Positions 56,009 through 64,000 are shown, counted from the first letter of the stretch. The stretch: 64,000 nucleotides of DNA from Catellatospora citrea (GCF_003610235.1 NZ_RAPR01000001.1:7874001-7938000), one strand, 5' to 3'. The notes: a model not told the origin generated them from the sequence alone. Program-made: numbers and translations.

Positions 56009-56788
56009 ATGACCACCACGACCGTGTCCGCCCAGCGGCTCGCACGGGTGTTCGTCGAGATCGCCGACACCCTCGTGGACGAATTCGACCTGATCGAATT
56101 CCTCCAGTTGCTCGCCGGACGAACCGCAGACCTGCTGGATGCCTCACCCGTCGGGCTGCTGCTGGCCGACCAGCACGGCCGGCTGGAGTTCATGGCCGCC
56201 TCCGACGAGAACGTCAAACTCCTCGAACTGTTCCAGGTCCAGAACCACGAGGGACCGTGCCTGGACGCATTCCGCACCGGCACGCCGGTCGTCAACGCCG
56301 ACCTGCGCCAGGCCGCCGACCGCTGGCCGCTGTTCGCGCCGCAGGCGGTGCGGGCAGGGTTCCGTTCCGTGCACGCGTTCCCGCTGCGGCTGCGCGCCGA
56401 ACGCATCGGGGCGATGAACGTGTTCAGCACACAGGTCGGCGGCCGTCTGGCCGACACGGACGTGGAGATCGTCCAGGCCCTGGCCGACGTCGCGTCGATC
56501 GGCCTGCTGCAGGAACGGGCCATCAGCCGCGGGGAGCGGCTCAGCGAACAGCTGCAGGGCGCGCTGAACAGCCGCATCGTCATCGAACAGGCCAAGGGCG
56601 CCATCGCACAGGCGCGCGGCGTCAGCGTCGACGAGGCCTTCACGCTGATCCGCGACTACTGCCGCAGCAACAACCTGCGCCTGGGCGAGGTCTCCCGCAT
56701 CATCACCACCGACCTGGGCCGCCTTCCCGGCCTCGGCACGCGGACCGCACCACACGTACGCCATCGTGGGCCGGACGGCGCGGCATGA
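56009..56788 (+). CDS. GAF-ANTAR RNA-binding regulator
   Basis: A 259-residue protein with GAF residues about 20-175 (LLDASPVGLLLADQHGRLEFMAASDENV, EGPCLDAFRTGTPVVNADLRQ, VHAFPLRLRAERIGAMNVFST) and ANTAR about 195-240 (SRIVIEQAKGAIAQARGVSVDEAFTLIRDYCRSNNLRLGEV). ATG at 56009 follows AAAGGAGGCAGCC, a strong site, 40 bp after the first ANTAR gene; they are probably one transcript and may sense different ligands through their GAF domains. Confidence 0.88.
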   Translation: MTTTTVSAQRLARVFVEIADTLVDEFDLIEFLQLLAGRTADLLDASPVGLLLADQHGRLEFMAASDENVKLLELFQVQNHEGPCLDAFRTGTPVVNADLRQAADRWPLFAPQAVRAGFRSVHAFPLRLRAERIGAMNVFSTQVGGRLADTDVEIVQALADVASIGLLQERAISRGERLSEQLQGALNSRIVIEQAKGAIAQARGVSVDEAFTLIRDYCRSNNLRLGEVSRIITTDLGRLPGLGTRTAPHVRHRGPDGAA

Positions 56789-56813
56789 CCGGCAGGCGTG
56801 CGCGCCGTCGACC

Positions 56814-57488
56814 TCAGGCGAACAGGGCCAGGTAGATCGCCAGGTGGTGGCACGTCGCGGCGACCACCGTGCAGGCGTGGAAGACCTCGTGGTGGCCGAA
56901 CACCGCCGGCCACGGATTCGGCCGGCGCAGCGCGAACAGGACCGCGCCGACGCTGTACCCGAGGCCTCCCAACGCCAGCATGACCAGCGCGAGCGTGCCG
57001 CCCACGCGTGCCACGTCGGGCAGGATCACGACCGCTGCCCAGCCCAGGCCCAGATAGAGCGGCGCGGACACCCAGCGGGGCGCGTGCGGCCAGATCATCG
57101 ACATCGTGACGCCGGCCAGCGCCCCGGCCCAGACGACCGTCAGCAGGATCGTCGCCTTGGCCTGGCTGAGCAGCAGCACACACAGCGGGGTGTAGGTGCC
57201 GGCGATGAATACGAAGATCATGGCGTGGTCGAGCCGGCGCATCATCCGGTAGCCGCGCTCGCTCCAGACCCGGCGGTGGTACAGGCCGCTGACGGCGAAC
57301 AACGCGCAGACGGTGACGCTGTAGACGACCGTGCTGACCAGTGGCGCGACACCCGGCCGGGCGGCGGCGACACCCACCATGACCACACCGCAGACGACGG
57401 CGACGAAGAAGCCGTATGCGTGCAGGCGGCCACGCATACGGGGTTGGCCGAAATCGGCCAGAGCAGCTCTGCGCGCGGTGATGGTCAC
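56814..57488 (-). CDS. Hemolysin III / PAQR-type membrane protein
   Basis: A 224-residue protein with seven membrane segments. MMRRLDHAMIFVFIAGTYTPLCVLLL and the C-terminal FGHHEVFHACTVVAATCHHLAIY carry the conserved Asp and His residues of the hemolysin III/PAQR family, thought to be zinc-dependent hydrolases. GTG at 57488 overlaps the stop of a small upstream gene (GTGA), so it is translationally coupled. Confidence 0.87.
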   Translation of the reverse strand: MTITARRAALADFGQPRMRGRLHAYGFFVAVVCGVVMVGVAAARPGVAPLVSTVVYSVTVCALFAVSGLYHRRVWSERGYRMMRRLDHAMIFVFIAGTYTPLCVLLLSQAKATILLTVVWAGALAGVTMSMIWPHAPRWVSAPLYLGLGWAAVVILPDVARVGGTLALVMLALGGLGYSVGAVLFALRRPNPWPAVFGHHEVFHACTVVAATCHHLAIYLALFA

Positions 57489-57640
57489 GCCATGTCCCGC
57501 AGCTTTGCCAGCGCGCGGGCCGACGGCCTCGCTCGGCCGGTCGACGGATTCGGCGGGCTTGCCGTTTCCCGTCGAGGCCGCCGTCGGCCGGGCTGCTCCG
57601 GCAGGATCGATGCGATGTCGACGCGGATGGATGTGGTCAT
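57485..57640 (-). CDS. 51-residue basic protein coupled to the hemolysin III gene
   Basis: The frame MTTSIRVDIASILPEQPGRR ... LAKLRDMA has a strong ribosome site (GGAGGG six bases before the ATG). Its stop TGA overlaps the GTG of the hemolysin III gene, as expected of a real coupled cistron. It is basic and Pro/Arg-rich, probably disordered apart from an N-terminal strand. No family is recognised; it may be a partner or a leader controlling translation of its neighbour. Confidence 0.6.
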   Translation of the reverse strand: MTTSIRVDIASILPEQPGRRRPRRETASPPNPSTGRARPSARALAKLRDMA

Positions 57641-57780
57641 GTCGAACCCTCCGGCGGTTGGCGTTCTCCGAACGAGCGGATGCGCCACCGAGGTCCGGGG
57701 TGACCCCGAAACTGTATCCCGAGCGGTACGAATCCCTGTCATCGATGCGAATTCGTCGAACAGGCGGCCTCCCGCCCCGG

Positions 57781-57792
57781 TTGACCGGTCAA
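57781..57792. promoter_or_regulatory. Perfect 12-bp palindrome upstream of the iron-permease-like gene
   Basis: TTGACCGGTCAA lies between the divergent small-protein/hemolysin III genes and the iron-permease-like gene, 67 bp before the latter's ATG. It also contains a -35-like TTGACC. A regulator site is likely, although the regulator is not adjacent. Confidence 0.4.
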
Positions 57793-57858
57793 TGGTGAGA
57801 TTGAACCCGGTGCCAGCCGGGTAGACGTGCGTTCCACACGTTGATTACAGGAGGGTCG

Positions 57859-58212
57859 ATGGAGCCGACGAAAGGCCCGCGCAACGCGATCTCGGCGGCG
57901 ACACGCCAGATCGTGGACTGGACCGGATCAGCGTGGGCCGCCGCCATGGCGGCCGTACTGGCGTTGATGTGGCTGGCCGGCGGCCTGTTCGGCGGGTTCA
58001 CCGAGCACTGGCTCTACCTCCTGCACGCCGTCACGGCCGTGTTCACGTTCGTCATGGTGTTCTTCATCCAGCACACCACGGGCCGCGAATCGCGGGCGGT
58101 GCTGCTGAAACTGGACGAACTCGTGCGCGCCACCAGCGGCGCCCGCGACGAACTCATCGCCGCCGAGCGGCTCCCGCTCCGCGAGCAGGAGCAGCTGGAG
58201 GACCGACCGTAG
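57859..58212 (+). CDS. Low-affinity iron permease-family small membrane protein
   Basis: A 117-residue protein with two membrane segments (AAAMAAVLALMWLAGGLFGGF and WLYLLHAVTAVFTFVMVFFIQH) followed by HTTGRESRAVLLKLDELVRATSGARDELI, the conserved tail of low-affinity iron permease (PF04120-like) proteins. ATG follows AGGAGGGTCG. Its transport role is known only by family and has not been proved in bacteria. Confidence 0.82.
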   Translation: MEPTKGPRNAISAATRQIVDWTGSAWAAAMAAVLALMWLAGGLFGGFTEHWLYLLHAVTAVFTFVMVFFIQHTTGRESRAVLLKLDELVRATSGARDELIAAERLPLREQEQLEDRP

Positions 58213-58276
58213 GCGGGACGCCGAACGCCGGGCGAACCATCTGGACAGAACGGCGCGGCGCGGGTTCTCTATGGGA

Positions 58277-59538
58277 CTACCGGGCGTCGCGCCGACGACG
58301 CGCGCGCTCGAAGTCGGCGACATCCGACATCCAGGGACCGTGCTGTTCGAGTGCGGCGCAGCCGCCACGGACGAAGGCGCTCACCAGGTTCCGATACCCG
58401 CCGAGCCCGTCGACCAGGCTGTACTCGACCCGGTACTGCGGGTCCGACCCGGCTTCCCCGGGTCGCACCGTCGTGATCCGGGCGATGGAGTCCGCGTAGA
58501 AGTGCAGCTGGATCCCCTCGCCCAGCTCCTCGTCCTCGATGGTGAACACTTCGTTGTCCCCAGCAGAGCGATCGGCGACGAACTCCCAGAACACCGCGGA
58601 GGCGGTGCGAGGACCGTCCCGTAGCCACTTCTTCTCGCCGTCCTTGTCATCGGTGAACGACAGGGCCGACTTTCTCGCACTCTCACCGAGGTCGGCGTGG
58701 TCGTCGGCGGCCTCCTCGTCGCCTTCCACCGGTGTGCTCCTGGCGCGGTCCACCGCCTCCGAGCACATCAGGAAGCTCACCGTACGCACCGCGTCATCGA
58801 CGAGTTCGGGGTGTGCGCGGCGCACGGCCGCGTCGACCGCCGCCGCCATCCGATCCCAGTCGCGCTTGTCCGTGGCCCGGTTTCCCCGCCGCGGATCGAG
58901 GCCGATCCGCATCCCGGCGCACGCCTGCTCCGCGGTGGCGATCACACGCATGACCTGGGGCAGCAGCGCGGGGTCGACGGCATCGGGCAGCCGCCTCGGC
59001 ACCGTCGCGCCGTGCAGATACTGGCCCGTGTACCTCAGAATCGCAGCGTCCAGCGGCCCGAGGACCGTTCCGCGCTCGGCGCGACGGCGGTCCGCTTGAT
59101 ACTCCCGAGCCCGTTTCTCGTTCGACCCCTCCGTCGCCACGCGCATCGCCGCGCAGACCTGACCGCGCTCGAGCAGACCGGTGTCGGCCCCATGGGCGAC
59201 GAGCCGGCTCCTGTCCCAACGGATGTGCCGAAGAGCGCGTCGACGTCCGCGGGCGAGGAGAGCAGGATCGGGTCCAGGAGCGCCACGGCAGCGTTCTCGT
59301 CGAGCCGGCCCCGGGTTCCGGCGGCGTCGCACAGCGGAAGGACCGCACTCCACAGCAGCAGGTGCCTGGCCAGGTCCTCCCGGATCACGGCAAGATGGGC
59401 CTGCCCGATCGGGAACGTGAACGTGCGAGGCTCATGGTTGGCGTCGGCGCCGGCGCCGAGCATCAGCTTCAGCTCGCCGTCCTCGCGGATCACGTTCGGG
59501 ATCCAACCGCTGCTGCGCGTGAAAACGATGTCTCTCAT
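58277..59538 (-). pseudogene. Unknown conserved-looking protein split by a frameshift
   Basis: From ATG 59538 the frame reads MRDIVFTRSSGWIPNVIRED ... LSSPADVDALFGTS and then degenerates. Another frame takes over around 59195-59225 with SRLVAHGADTGLLERGQ and stays coding-like to the TAG at 58277 (ending AALEQHGPWMSDVADFERA). One missing base near 59210 would restore one protein of about 420 residues. No family is recognised and no membrane helix is seen. It neighbours another unknown gene in the same orientation, which may be its partner. Confidence 0.6.
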
Positions 59539-59636
59539 AGCTCAGGCTTGCCCACGACGGCACGGGCTGGACACGGTTCGCCTCGGGTCCACGGCGAGCA
59601 TCACGGCGATGTCGCCGCCCACCCTGCACCGTCTGG

Positions 59637-60290
59637 TCACGACCACCGTGCGAATTCGGCGTCGAGACGTGCGTCGGTGCGCACCCAGACTTCGCCCCCG
59701 GCGGCCCCGGCCGGGGCGTCGACTCGTGCCAGACCGAGGAATTCGATCAACTGGAGCAGTTCGGCTCGTTCGGCTCGGTCATCGTCGACACCATGCGAGT
59801 CGAAGAAGACGTAGTACTGGTCACTCGGGTCCACAATGCCCGAATCCGCCCAGATCCGCGCGACTTCTTCGATCGCCGCTGCTTCCGTGGTGATCGTGGC
59901 GGCGCGGGCGGCGCCGCGGGTCTCCGGTGACGCGTCGAGGTCGGAGAGGTCGGAGAACCACTGGCCGAAGCGGTCGAGGCCGGCATATCCGTTCTCGAAG
60001 AACAGCATCGCGCTCGGAAGGTAGCGGTTGGCCCTGTCGAGCTGGAGGTGTTCCGACCGAGGTTGGTCCGCATCCTTGGTCCGGGAGATCACACCCAGAC
60101 GGGGCATGAGCACCAGACTCTGCCTCGCCGGTTCATCCTTGATGGTGTAGGTGTCAGACTCTCGACCCCGGAAGAACGCGGAGAACGCCACGTAGGCCTC
60201 CTGGGGGTCGGCCACGGACACCTGCTGGTCGTTGCCATCACCGGCAGCGAAGACGAACTGCTTCGGTCCGGGACTGTAGGGGCGGGCCAT
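59637..60290 (-). CDS. Unknown soluble protein
   Basis: A 217-residue protein without signal or membrane segments. The start MARPYSPGPKQFVFAAGDG follows AAGGACGCAC. Features include AYVAFSAFFRGRESDTYT, FFENGYAGLDRFGQWFSDLSDL and EEVARIWADSGIVDPSDQYYVFFDS; it is acidic overall. No family is recognised. It shares orientation with, and lies 98 bp before, the frameshifted unknown gene, with which it may form an operon. Confidence 0.6.
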   Translation of the reverse strand: MARPYSPGPKQFVFAAGDGNDQQVSVADPQEAYVAFSAFFRGRESDTYTIKDEPARQSLVLMPRLGVISRTKDADQPRSEHLQLDRANRYLPSAMLFFENGYAGLDRFGQWFSDLSDLDASPETRGAARAATITTEAAAIEEVARIWADSGIVDPSDQYYVFFDSHGVDDDRAERAELLQLIEFLGLARVDAPAGAAGGEVWVRTDARLDAEFARWS

Positions 60291-60386
60291 GTGCGTCCTT
60301 CGTTCACGTGTGACAGCTCCACCAGTGTAGTGGATCATCGCGGACATGCCCGCTCGAACACCTGCCACCCGGCGGCACAGGAGCAG

Positions 60387-60755
60387 CTAGAGGACAGGTC
60401 GCAGGCGCGCCGCTGATCGTCGGGCGAACCTGCCCGCTGCAGGCTGTCGTCGACCCAGCCGCGCGAACACCTGCCGCCGGGGGAGACCTGCCGTCAGGCG
60501 CCGGCTCGCCGGCTCGCCGTACTCACCGGCCGGTCGAAAAGTTCGCCGGCGCGTGGCCGAACTCGCCGCCACACGCCTGCGCCCCGCGGACACCATCCGA
60601 GAAGCGGCCTTTCGGGCGTCTGAGGTCAGGCCGCTGTCGCGAACCGGAAACGCCGTGCCGGCACGGTAGCCCTTTCGTGCGGCATACCAGCAGCGGACGA
60701 GAATCGACATCGCGAAGCCTGCCACCACCAGCCGCACCAATACCTCGTCACTCAT
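60387..60755 (-). CDS. Small protein with an N-terminal membrane segment, function unknown
   Basis: Starting at ATG 60755 (GGAG eight bases upstream), 122 residues begin MSDEVLVRLVVAGFAMSILVRCW, a likely membrane anchor. The C-terminal two-thirds is Arg/Ala-rich and of low complexity, so the true stop or reading may differ. Real coding is supported mostly by the N-terminus and ribosome site. Confidence 0.4.
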   Translation of the reverse strand: MSDEVLVRLVVAGFAMSILVRCWYAARKGYRAGTAFPVRDSGLTSDARKAASRMVSAGRRRVAASSATRRRTFRPAGEYGEPASRRLTAGLPRRQVFARLGRRQPAAGRFARRSAARLRPVL

Positions 60756-60990
60756 CGCCACCACTCCATCTGTCTCATCGGCGCGCGCCACAGGCGCATG
60801 TCCACCTGTTGCGATCTCAAACCTGGAACCGGCAGGTGATGGCGCCAGTCCACCTTGGTGGCCTGACCGGTCCCGGCGGCGGATGCCGCGAGATTCGTGT
60901 GACGGACCGGCCGGGTGCAGCGCACGTTTGTCGCGTCGACGCAGCGGGCAGATAGGCGGCAGAACAATTCACGCTCAGAAGGAGAAGGTC

Positions 60991-61260
60991 ATGACTGTCG
61001 CCGGAATCATCTCGGCTCTCATCGTCGGTCTGGTCATTGGCGCGCTTGGCCGGCTCGTGCTGCCCGGCCGCCAGAGCCTGCCGATCTGGCTGACCATCGT
61101 CGTGGGCATCGTCGCCGCACTGATCGGCACCGCGCTCGCCCAGGCTGTCGGCGTCGCCGTCACCGACGGCATCGACTGGATCGAGCTCGTCTTCCAGGTC
61201 GGACTCGCCGCACTCGGCGTCGCGCTGCTGTCCGGTTTCCGGGGCCGCAGCACGGTCTGA
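60991..61260 (+). CDS. GlsB/YeaQ/YmgE-family small membrane protein
   Basis: An 89-residue protein with three membrane segments (GIISALIVGLVIGALGRLVLPG, PIWLTIVVGIVAALIGTALAQ and IELVFQVGLAALGVALLSGFRG). The pattern GALGRLVLPGRQ matches the transglycosylase-associated family linked to envelope stress. ATG follows GAAGGAGAAGGTC, a strong site, and a clear terminator follows, so it is monocistronic. Confidence 0.88.
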   Translation: MTVAGIISALIVGLVIGALGRLVLPGRQSLPIWLTIVVGIVAALIGTALAQAVGVAVTDGIDWIELVFQVGLAALGVALLSGFRGRSTV

Positions 61261-61276
61261 GCAACATTCGTACGGC

Positions 61277-61306
61277 GCGGGGCCCGAACTCCAGTTCGGG
61301 CCCCGC
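61277..61306 (+). terminator. Rho-independent-type hairpin after the GlsB gene
   Basis: GCGGGGCCCGAACT (61277-61290) and AGTTCGGGCCCCGC (61293-61306) form a nearly closed long stem 16 bp past the stop codon. No U-tract follows, as is common in high-GC actinobacteria. Confidence 0.75.
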
Positions 61307-61549
61307 ACCATGCGTCCAGACAACCTACGGCTGCTCGTGACGAGACCTCGCCGTCGCCACGACGGCGATCGGCGAGGTGCCGGACTTGGTGCAGCACGGC
61401 GGCCAAGGCTGTGTCGGCGACCTACTGGGCGAGCAGGCGACCGGCGTGCGGTCGTGCGAAATGGCATGGCCGTACATCTACATCGGACTGTCGTGTAGGG
61501 ATGATCGTTAATACAGTGCGGCGCTGTCAGCGGGCCTGCTGCGGTCAGT

Positions 61550-62842
61550 ATGATCATCGCGGTGATCACCAGTAGATGGTTACGAACCATCCTCATAGGA
61601 CCGTTGGTCGCACTGTCGACCATCCTCCCGACGGCGGCCCACGCCGACGAGAACGAACCCGTCGAGACCGCCGCGCCCCCCAGGGTGGAGCTGGTCCTCG
61701 ACGTCAGCGGATCGATGCGCGCCGCCGACATCGATGGTCGCACCCGGATCTCCGTCGCACAGCAGGCGTTCAACGAGGTGGTGGACGCCCTCCCGGACGG
61801 AACGGAGCTCGGCATCCGCGTGCTCGGCGCGACGTACCAGGGCAAGGACAAGGCCAAGGGCTGCCTGGACACTCAGCAGATCGTGCCGGTGGCTCCGGTG
61901 GACCGGGCCGCCGCCAAGGCCGCCATCGCCGCCCTGCGGCCGACCGGGTTCACCCCGGTCGGGCTGGCATTGCGCGGCGCGGCCGAGGACCTGGGCACCG
62001 GTGAGACCACCCGCCGGATCATCCTGATCACCGACGGTGAGGACACCTGCGCCCCGCCGGACCCCTGCGACGTCGCTCGCGAGCTGGCCGCCAAGGGCAC
62101 CCATCTGGTGGTGGACACGCTCGGCCTGGCGCCGGACGACAAGGTACGCCGACAGCTGCTCTGCATCGCCGCGGCCACCGGTGGGACGTACGCGTCCGCG
62201 CAGACGCCGGTCGAGCTCACACATCGGATCCAGCAGCTCGTCGACCGGGCCAAGGACACCACCGTCAAGACTCCCGCGCTCGTGGCGGGCGGCAAGGAAT
62301 GCGCCGGAGCGCCGCTGCTGTCACCCGGCGTCTACACCGATCGTGAGAAGATCTCCGAGCACCGCTGGTACCGGGTGCCGGTCCGCGAAGACCAGGAACT
62401 GCGCGCCTCCGTGAGCATCGCCCTGGACCGCCAGGTCAACCCGGACTACGGCGTGCTGCTGCGGGCCACCGCCGCCGACGGCCGGGAGCTCGTCCGCGGC
62501 ACGGACGCCGGCAGCGGGCGCACCGACGTGCTGTCCACCGGCCTGCGCTGGTCGGCCCTGGAGCCTGACGCGGAGCCGGACACCTCGCCAGACAGCCCCA
62601 CCACCCCGACACATGTCTGCCTGGTGATCAGCAACTCCTTCGCCAGCTCGACGGCGAACGACGCGCCGGGCTTGCCCTTCGAACTGACCATCGACGTCGT
62701 CGCCACCTCGCCCGCGCCGGACGCGCCAGGGCTGGGAAGCGGCTGGCTCCTACTGCTGGTGCTGACCGTCGCCGGCCTACTCACCGGCGCGCTCGCCGGC
62801 TGGCTGACCCGCTGGTGGGTCGCTACCTGGAGGACCAACTGA
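61550..62842 (+). CDS. Secreted membrane-anchored von Willebrand A domain protein
   Basis: A 430-residue protein. A signal peptide (RTILIGPLVALSTILPTAAHA) leads to a vWA domain with a complete metal site: LVLDVSGSM (D-x-S-x-S, Asp 51), a Thr in RPTGFTPVG and Asp in LITDGEDTC. A beta-rich domain follows (about residues 235-390), then a C-terminal membrane helix (WLLLLVLTVAGLLTGALAGWL) and basic tail. It probably binds protein or surface ligands through Mg2+. The start has no clear ribosome site. Its stop overlaps the ATG of the next gene (TGATG). Confidence 0.85.
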   Translation: MIIAVITSRWLRTILIGPLVALSTILPTAAHADENEPVETAAPPRVELVLDVSGSMRAADIDGRTRISVAQQAFNEVVDALPDGTELGIRVLGATYQGKDKAKGCLDTQQIVPVAPVDRAAAKAAIAALRPTGFTPVGLALRGAAEDLGTGETTRRIILITDGEDTCAPPDPCDVARELAAKGTHLVVDTLGLAPDDKVRRQLLCIAAATGGTYASAQTPVELTHRIQQLVDRAKDTTVKTPALVAGGKECAGAPLLSPGVYTDREKISEHRWYRVPVREDQELRASVSIALDRQVNPDYGVLLRATAADGRELVRGTDAGSGRTDVLSTGLRWSALEPDAEPDTSPDSPTTPTHVCLVISNSFASSTANDAPGLPFELTIDVVATSPAPDAPGLGSGWLLLLVLTVAGLLTGALAGWLTRWWVATWRTN

Positions 62843-63660
62843 TGCTCATCCATCACCAGCAGGGACACGTCCGTCTGCATACCCGCCTTGCGGCCGCCGC
62901 GTTCGCCATCGCCTGCGCCGCGCTGCTGCCCGCCGCGGCCGTGGCGGCACCGAGCCCATCTCCCGGATCGGCCACCGTCAACCGGGCGGGAACCTCCTTT
63001 CTCACCGCTACCGCGGTCGGCGTCGGCCAGCCGGTTCAGGTCGCCGCCTCCACCGGCGACTACCTCTACTGGTCGTTCAGCGCCACTGCCGGGCAGGTCA
63101 CCGAGATCGCGCTGACCGTGTCGCTTCCGCCCGCCGGGAAGCGGACCGGCGCGTCCACGTGGACCGTGGATGTCTTCGACGGGCTCCGCCGCCGCCAGGC
63201 GTGCACGGCCGGCGTGCAGACGCCGATCGCAGCCGCCACCGCGACCTCCGTCAGTCTCGGCTGCACGCTGCGCAGGGTGCGCTCGTGGGCCGAGCCGTGG
63301 TCGGGCGATCCGCTGCCCGGCACGTACTACCTCCGGCTGTCGGTCACCGACCTGCCGGAGCCGGATCTCGGCCTGCCCATTCAGGTCGACCTGCTGCTCG
63401 GTGCCGACGGCGACTCCAGCGCCGACGACGGCGAGCTCAAGGCGCCACTCGTCCCGCAGGTCAAGCCCGGTGCGGTCATGGCCGAAGCCGGATCGGTCCC
63501 CGCCTCGGCCAGCCCCAGCCCGACGCCCGATGCGGCGACCGAGGCGTCGGACTGGTTGCCCGACCTGTCCGCCCGCTGGATCTGGACCACGGTCGGCGGT
63601 GTGCTGGCCGCTGTCGCCGGTGTCGTCGGGTTCTCCTTCACCTGGCGCCGCCGCAAGTGA
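62842..63660 (+). CDS. Secreted protein with C-terminal membrane anchor, partner of the vWA protein
   Basis: A 272-residue protein. A signal peptide (AAAAFAIACAALLPAAAVAA) is followed by a beta-rich domain (SFLTATAVGVGQPVQVAASTGDYLYWSFSATAG; two Cys in RRQACT and LGCTLRR likely paired), a Ser/Pro linker and a final anchor (WIWTTVGGVLAAVAGVVGFSFTWRRRK). ATG follows GGAGGACCAACTG and overlaps the preceding stop, so the two are co-translated and may form a surface complex. No known family is assigned. Confidence 0.78.
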   Translation: MLIHHQQGHVRLHTRLAAAAFAIACAALLPAAAVAAPSPSPGSATVNRAGTSFLTATAVGVGQPVQVAASTGDYLYWSFSATAGQVTEIALTVSLPPAGKRTGASTWTVDVFDGLRRRQACTAGVQTPIAAATATSVSLGCTLRRVRSWAEPWSGDPLPGTYYLRLSVTDLPEPDLGLPIQVDLLLGADGDSSADDGELKAPLVPQVKPGAVMAEAGSVPASASPSPTPDAATEASDWLPDLSARWIWTTVGGVLAAVAGVVGFSFTWRRRK

Positions 63661-63663
63661 AGG

Positions 63664-63704
63664 AAGCGCCCCTTCCTCTTCGGCATGCGGGGGAAGGGGC
63701 GCTT
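63664..63704. terminator. Hairpin between convergent genes
   Basis: AAGCGCCCCTTCC (63664-63676) and GGAAGGGGCGCTT (63692-63704) form a 13-bp stem with a 15-base loop just past the preceding stop. It lies between two converging genes and probably stops transcription from both. Confidence 0.75.
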
Positions 63705-63738
63705 TCCGGTCGGCGAGTGGGGAGGACGATCCGGAGTG

Positions 63739-64000
63739 TCAGGGGCGGCCGATGGCGGCGAGCCTCGCCACGATGAGCGGGATGATCTTGTCGGTGAGGT
63801 CGGGCGACAGCTCGATCTGCTTGGCGGCCGAGCGGGCGGCGGCCTCCGTGGCGTCGATCTGGCCCGCGGTCAGTGGCTCGACACTGGTCTGCTTGCTGCG
63901 GAACAGGCGGCGCCACAGGTTCTCGGTCAGGTGCGGAAAGGCCGCATCCACCGCCTTGTCCGCGAGGTAGAGCACCACCTGCACCAGCGCGACGCCCACC
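63739..64000 (-). CDS. 3' end of an unidentified protein, cut by the window edge
   Basis: At least 86 C-terminal residues are visible, ending ...DKIIPLIVARLAAIGRP. The earliest possible GTG is at 63999, but the true start probably lies outside the window. VALVQVVLYLADKAVDAAFPHLTENLWRRLFR suggests an amphipathic helix; the rest is Ala-rich and helical. No family is recognised. Confidence 0.5.
   Translation of the reverse strand, partial: VGVALVQVVLYLADKAVDAAFPHLTENLWRRLFRSKQTSVEPLTAGQIDATEAAARSAAKQIELSPDLTDKIIPLIVARLAAIGRP

Overview
The window is high-GC DNA with dense genes, frequent GTG starts, ATGA/GTGA stop-start overlaps, GGAGG-type ribosome sites and several apparently leaderless promoters. 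SARP, LAL, ANTAR, ECF and F420-type families also occur. I infer a soil-type filamentous actinobacterium, probably Micromonosporaceae-like; the genus is not proved. I saw no tRNA, rRNA, CRISPR array, insertion sequence or phage gene, so this looks like ordinary chromosome-arm content.

Layout. 1-5.1 kb: a partial gene, then a four-gene minus-strand operon of two GT4 glycosyltransferases, a helical-barrel glycosidase-like protein and a GH130 glycoside phosphorylase. 5.2-10.5 kb: a small protein, an aromatic-type FAD monooxygenase and a large SARP regulator, with three 11-bp-phased direct repeats upstream of the monooxygenase. 10.6-23.9 kb: an L-rhamnose utilisation locus (LacI regulator, four-gene ABC importer, isomerase RhaI, aldolase/dehydrogenase fusion, rhamnulokinase), ending with a second, paralogous LacI regulator and an isochorismatase-like gene. 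23.9-30.5 kb: a secreted sugar-dehydrogenase-like lipoprotein, an XRE regulator divergent from two aldo/keto reductases and an exported flavodoxin, then small exported or unknown proteins. 30.9-35.4 kb: a membrane-tethered ECF sigma fusion, DUF308/TetR and pirin/MarR divergent pairs with visible operators. 35.5-42.5 kb: an operon of ECF sigma factor, zinc-finger anti-sigma-like protein, ABC ATPase and membrane protein, then a LAL-type LuxR regulator.

42.7-50.8 kb: a double GNAT, an amber-split membrane gene, HxlR with an oxidoreductase and SDR, then a cobalamin riboswitch that reads into an acyl-CoA thioesterase and LysE-type exporter, and a frameshifted F420/flavin oxidoreductase. 50.9-58.2 kb: a diiron haem-oxygenase-like enzyme coupled to a CDGSH Fe-S protein, a carboxylate-amine ligase, a STAS / anti-sigma kinase / two GAF-ANTAR signalling group, a hemolysin III-type membrane protein with a coupled 51-residue protein, and a low-affinity iron permease-like protein. 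58.2-64 kb: two unknown proteins (one frameshifted), a GlsB-type membrane protein, and a coupled pair of a von Willebrand A protein and a secreted membrane-anchored protein.

The most interesting signals are the cobalamin riboswitch with an unexpected target operon, the SARP-type phased repeats, the HDO/CDGSH pair and the ECF sigma factor fused to an exported domain. Four genes look broken by a frameshift or stop; sequencing error and real decay cannot be told apart here.
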